From assembly GCA_018985225.1 (NCBI GenBank), contig JADGIF010000359.1, positions 1 to 10,144 of the forward strand: DNA of 10,144 nt, in the 5' to 3' direction. The notes under the pieces are model-generated. The model saw nothing but the letters and a program-made list of their open reading frames with translations. It was not told the DNA's origin and made no database searches. Below are positions 6,400-10,144 of the stretch, one piece after another (within the stretch, counting starts at the first letter, position 1; every line of letters starts with the position of its first letter). This DNA is from Amoeboradix gromovi (Eukaryota; Sanchytriomycota; Sanchytriomycetes; Sanchytriales; Sanchytriaceae). The position numbers and the translations under genes are program-made.

Positions 6400-9379
6400 T
6401 TACCAGTTTAAATTCAGCTTGTCCATTGATTCCATGGCAGATGACACATCCTTTTGTGCCTTTTTCCTCATATAGAAAATAGGGCAATCCCTATTTGAGC
6501 AAAGTACCTCCTGGTGAAGACTGCCTTGGCATCGCTGGCATTCTGTCCACAACTGCGAAAACCTGTTTTGTTTTAGTTTCGTATCTTGCTGCTTGCTGAG
6601 ATAGATCTCCACGTATCTAGGCTTGCAGTGCAAACACAGCCCCTTCATTCCAGCTTTTAGGGGTACTTTACACCCAAGACAAGTTTCTGTTTTAGTTACA
6701 AATTTCATCAATCCTCCAACAGACGAAGTGGATTTTTGAATGTGCCTAGTATGATCGCCTTTTACTACGTTAATACTATATACATAATATGTTCTCACAG
6801 TTGCCCTTTAATATGGGCTCAAATAGTCTCAGAAGAGGTTTGCTGAGTTGATTCTCTAAATAGTACTGAGTATCTATACTTATGTTGTTATCCAAGACAT
6901 AAATAGGATCTTCGCTTTTTTCATATGTTTTTGCACCTTTAGCTCCCTTGACTATGACATACGCCACTCTGTCCCCTAGATTTGGAGCACTACCTGCATC
7001 TCTTAGCTTCATCTTCTTCGCACACTCAACGTGCGGTTGCTTATTCTCATACTCCTCCTTGCTCAACTGCTTTGTGATAACCAACAAGCTCATGTCGACT
7101 TTGTTTTGTAACAAGTCAGAAATCATTGATTTTGCATACTCTACTGCTCCGTTAGGATCCGCTTTTATTAAAATCAAATCCAGGCATGTCTCTATCACTT
7201 TGCTGACCAATTGGCAGTTATCTCTGCGAACAGTCTCAATGCCTTTGGCGTCCATTTTATCATATTTATCAGGGCGAGTCCAGTTCAGCCCTGCATATCT
7301 TTTCTTGTTCATTAGTAAATAAGGGTAATACACCTTTTCAAATTCCAAATTAATGGGTTTTACAAAGTTCTTAGTTACATACTTGGCTGCTTCTAATCCC
7401 ATTTCCATCACTTTGTGCATGTCTGTAGGCCCAAACCTAACCATCACTGAATCAGTGTCCCCGTATATTACTAAGGAATCATGTTCGTACCCATTCTTCT
7501 TATTGTACTTGGATTCTACCAAACACTTGGTTTGCTCAATCATGTCTCTACCGAACGCAGTGACACTAGCAGATACCTCCAAGCAGGGTAAACTACCAAT
7601 GGTAGCGCCAGTGAATCCGTACACGCTATTAGCACTCAATTTCAGGGCCAGTTGTCTTCCGTTTAAAACTGCCTTCTTAAACTCGTTTGTTTCCTTCTTT
7701 AAATCGGATTTAGCTTGCTTTCTGGCACCCAATAAGTCTGCTAATATCAGAGGTAGCAAACCTTCACAGATATCCTTTTTGACAAAGCAGTCACCTGTTG
7801 GCGAAAGAGTATAATGCACGTCCTTTACAAAGTTATTACGCTCTATAGTTTGCTTATCTAACAAAGTGGTATAGCAGAGATTATGCGCCATCATGATAGA
7901 CGGGTATAAGCTACTAAAATCCAATGTGGCTATCGGAATGTCATAGTAGCCTTTTTTAGGTTCCAACACAGTAGCGCCCTCATAACTGTCATCATACGAC
8001 GCCCCTTCTCCCTTTCTAGATTGAATTACATAGTTTGTCTCCTTGGCCTTGCGGAACAGTTGAGACAGCACTTTAATTTGCTGACCCCGAGACAACAGGA
8101 AATTAAAAGGTACACCGCATACCCTTGCCATTTCTATGTAATTAATCAAAGTCATCAACTTGCGCATTAGCAGTAACGGTAGTTCAGCGTCCTTTATACA
8201 ATATACAGCCAATCTGCGACGAGTGTCATCGTTTCCATTCTGTAGCTCTGTTATTATAGAATGGTGCACATCCTCCTTCTGATCGCCGATGAACTCAGCA
8301 GATACAGCATTTAGCGAATATGATCGCAATTTGAAATCTCGTTGAATAACTTGCAGCATATCTACTATGATTCTACCGTCAATGTTAAACTCCTTTGAAT
8401 CTCTAGTACCAAATGCTTTGCTTGAGAATCGAGTATTCTTAGCTTTTGTCTCCTTATTCCTTAATCGTCCAAAATATGGGAAATCTAAAACTTTCAATGT
8501 CTTGGCACGGTCTATAAGGTACAGCAAATCAAAGTTTAATATGTTATAGCCTGTTATGACATCTGGATCACTTTTTACAAAATATTTGGAAAATTGCAGC
8601 AGCAATTGTGATTCTGTTTGAAATGAGTGGACTATTGCACCACTAATTGGAGCACAACTCTTTAGTGTAAATACTACCTTTTCCGTTGCCTCGGATCCCT
8701 GACTGGATAAAACACAGGCTATTTGTATAACAGCGTCATGTTGTGGCTCAGGAAAGATGCCTTTGCGACCACTGCACTCAATATCAAAACTGAATATCTT
8801 CAATGGCGCTAATTTGGAATATTCACCATTACTATCATGTGATATAATATCATATATACCAGTATCTATTTCAATGTCACAGTTAGATACTTTGCTGTTT
8901 CCAGATCTAGTGGTGTATTTATTTGCTGGAATTTCCAACCAGTTCATTCCAGATATATCAAAATCTACCATTGCCTTGAGTAGTCCAATGTTCAACACAT
9001 CGGCATCATAAACTTCAAAACTACCGAAAGATCCATTCTCTTGACCATTTGACGTTGGGGATGTCAACTCACGCTGCAACTTCTTAATTTGGGCTGGTGT
9101 GTCTGATGATATCTTGAACATATCCTTACCATTTTCATTGTAATAAAGCAATATCTTCTTATGCACCTTGCTAATAGTACAAGTACTACCTGTGATCTTG
9201 TTTACGTAATCGTTAAATGACTGTATATTTATGTTTTTGTAACTACAATACAGGTAAGGCTTATATCCAAACACATGGCAGCAAACTGATTTTCCATCTT
9301 CTGTTCTACCATAAAATGTCAATTCCAATTCATCTCTTTGTGTTTCCTCAGCTTCAATTTGTTGAAATATTATTGACAT
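6400..9379 (-). CDS. POL3: DNA polymerase delta catalytic subunit, two exons
   Basis: This is the B-family replicative polymerase with proofreading exonuclease, used for lagging-strand synthesis. Exons are 6784-9379 and 6400-6764 on the minus strand, giving 986 aa. The exonuclease has Exo I FDIE (D199, E201), Exo II YNILNFD (N282, D284) and Exo III YCIKD (Y393, D397). Polymerase motifs are A, DFSSLYPS from D487; B, RQLALKLSANSVYG (575-588); C, YGDTDS (D641, D643); and KKRY at 692-695. Two cysteine clusters close the protein: CysA (C894, C897, C909, C912), zinc-type, and CysB (C941, C944, C954, C959), which in Pol delta holds a 4Fe-4S cluster. A 19-nt intron splits codon 866. The start, MSIIFQQIEAEE, matches a point about 110 residues inside yeast Pol3, so the usual disordered N-terminal extension is missing or on an undetected exon; the upstream in-frame stretch has no ATG before a stop. 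Confidence 0.96.
6765..6783 (-). other. 19-nt spliceosomal intron in the Pol3 gene
   Basis: On the minus strand the intron is GTATATAGTATTAACGTAG. Upstream, the frame reads NCENIL plus one base; downstream it resumes at KGDHTR. Joining gives TTA (Leu) and NILLKGDHTR, aligning with the LLRGDHTR segment of animal Pol delta without a gap. The parts are GTATAT (5' site), TATTAAC (branch-like, one base from TACTAAC, putative A at 6770) and TAG (3' site). Retention meets an in-frame TAG at 6776-6778 inside the intron. Confidence 0.92.
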
Positions 9380-9609
9380 CCGGGGCGCACTCTGAAAGGT
9401 AAACTTGGGGCAAAGGAGATCACAAAAGAAAAATAAATGACTGGTTATATGAGCAAGCCCTTATCAAAAAAGCATCCGAAGTTATAGTGAGTGAGTTTTA
9501 CGGGAGTGTGGCACTAACTCTGAAATCAATATTCATGTCAGAAAATTAATATAGATATAATTTTATTAGGTTCTGAGGATCTTCACCACAGAGGAGACCA
9601 GTCTGTTCC
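9380..9609 (-). other. Spacer between the right-hand gene and Pol3
   Basis: These 230 bases separate the stop codon of the right-hand minus-strand gene from the Pol3 start and should hold its 3' end plus the Pol3 promoter. A TATAA lies at 9445-9449 (minus strand), about 66 bases upstream of the Pol3 ATG, and a short G+C-rich stretch directly precedes that ATG. No MCB element (ACGCGT), the usual cell-cycle site of fungal replication genes, was seen. No gene is visible. Confidence 0.5.
9562..9567 (-). promoter_or_regulatory. AATAAA polyadenylation motif of the right-hand gene
   Basis: On the minus strand AATAAA begins 43 bases past the TAA stop at 9610-9612. Its position supports the view that the open frame ending there is the 3' end of a real gene. 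Confidence 0.45.
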
Positions 9610-10144
9610 TTAACTGCAATATGCACTAAAAATCAACTCAGCTCTTGTCTTGGGGCGTTTTCTGAATTGCTTGGTAATGTCTTGGTGTATGTCCAACTCT
9701 AGCAGTGGCAATTTGAAGATATCTTTCATGGACAATAGGAAAGAACGAGTGTTCAAACAATTTAGATAAGTGTGGAAAGGCGTTTTGTTCGTGTAATGAC
9801 TGCAGATGATTTGTTGAACTATACCGATTACTGTAGTGTCTTTACTGTGTAGTAAATAATATGAAATAAATTTGTTGTTTGTAATATCCAGTAACTGTTG
9901 CAAATACATCGTATGTCTCCTTTCTTTGAGCAATTCCAAAGCCTCTAGCAATAGGTTTGTATCTACTAGTAATTTGTTTAGATTTAAATTTTTTTGATGA
10001 GAAGTTTAGAGCCAATTGGGACACCAAATATAAAAACTAGACTAACTCGTTTTTAAAGGTGTACCATACGGAGGAAATACTATCATTAATAAAAGATCTT
10101 CTATTATACCAATTTTCTTTCATTACTTTCAATCCCCTCTTCAA
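9610..10144 (-). CDS. 3' part of an unrecognised gene; splice pattern unresolved
   Basis: The minus-strand frame ending at TAA 9610-9612 is open from 10005 and encodes 131 residues, Leu-rich and probably helical, with a basic C-terminal segment (KQFRKRPKTRAEL). Its first ATG is at 9907-9909, too late for a likely start. A second frame is open from the right edge to TAG at 10037-10039 (35 codons, including ENWYNRRSFINDSISS), and the same frame continues beyond that stop with coding-like FLYLVSQLALNF. The pieces probably belong to one gene cut by short introns. A possible set is a 33-nt intron at 10037-10069 (GTATGG...CTAG) and a 22-nt intron at 9945-9966 (GTAGAT...CTAG, containing TACAAAC), which would connect the frames. 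This is tentative, and an assembly error or decayed gene is also possible. I do not recognise the family. Confidence 0.45.

Noticed and set aside
6400-6798. A separate gene for the cysteine-cluster segment, starting at GTG 6798
   Set aside because: The segment is the C-terminal domain of Pol delta, the GTG start lies inside the end of exon 1, and a 19-nt GT-AG removal joins the two parts exactly.
7353-7814. 153-codon plus-strand open frame, and others at 6948-7322 and 8757-9011
   Set aside because: They are antisense shadows of the Pol3 polymerase and exonuclease domains and show no family resemblance.
10037-10039. UAG read as a sense codon in the right-hand gene
   Set aside because: No in-frame TAG occurs in the roughly 2870 codons of the three recognised genes, so general reassignment is unlikely.

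Overview
The window reads as compact nuclear DNA from a eukaryote, most likely a fungus or a related opisthokont. The three recognisable genes are all eukaryotic housekeeping genes: the V-ATPase a subunit, the COPII coat protein Sec31 and the catalytic subunit of DNA polymerase delta. They lie close together (90 bp between V-ATPase and Sec31; 22 bp between the convergent stop codons of Sec31 and Pol3), the DNA is A+T-rich by eye, and the standard genetic code fits. A Pro/Gln-rich Sec31 linker and yeast-like branch-point sequences favour a fungus. The extremely short introns would suit a reduced or early-diverging lineage, but this placement is an inference.

Layout, left to right. Positions 1-281 hold the end of an unrecognised plus-strand gene with a probable membrane helix and an unresolved frame. 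Positions 282-604 have no gene. Positions 605-3005 (+) encode the V-ATPase a subunit (793 aa after splicing). Positions 3096-6377 (+) encode Sec31 (1093 aa), whose linker carries ten tandem 11-12-residue repeats. Positions 6400-9379 (-) encode the polymerase delta catalytic subunit (986 aa after splicing). Positions 9380-9609 are a spacer, and 9610-10144 (-) is the 3' part of an unrecognised gene that runs off the right edge.

The most notable feature is a pair of 19-nt spliceosomal introns, one in the V-ATPase gene (2730-2748) and one in the Pol3 gene (6765-6783, minus strand). Each splits a strongly conserved domain. Removing exactly 19 nt restores the family sequence without a lost or extra residue. 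The two introns agree at 13 of 19 positions, both begin GTAT and end TAG, both have a TACTAAC-like element with the putative branch A at intron position 14, and both interrupt a codon after its first base about 88-89% of the way through the protein. They are little more than the three splicing signals placed end to end. An ordinary gene caller would break both genes here.

The genes do not form a pathway. V-ATPase acidifies endomembrane compartments, Sec31 builds the COPII coat at ER exit sites, and Pol delta replicates nuclear DNA. What links them is tight packing: AATAAA motifs overlap the stop codons of the V-ATPase and Sec31 genes, and the Sec31 and Pol3 transcripts probably overlap at their 3' ends.
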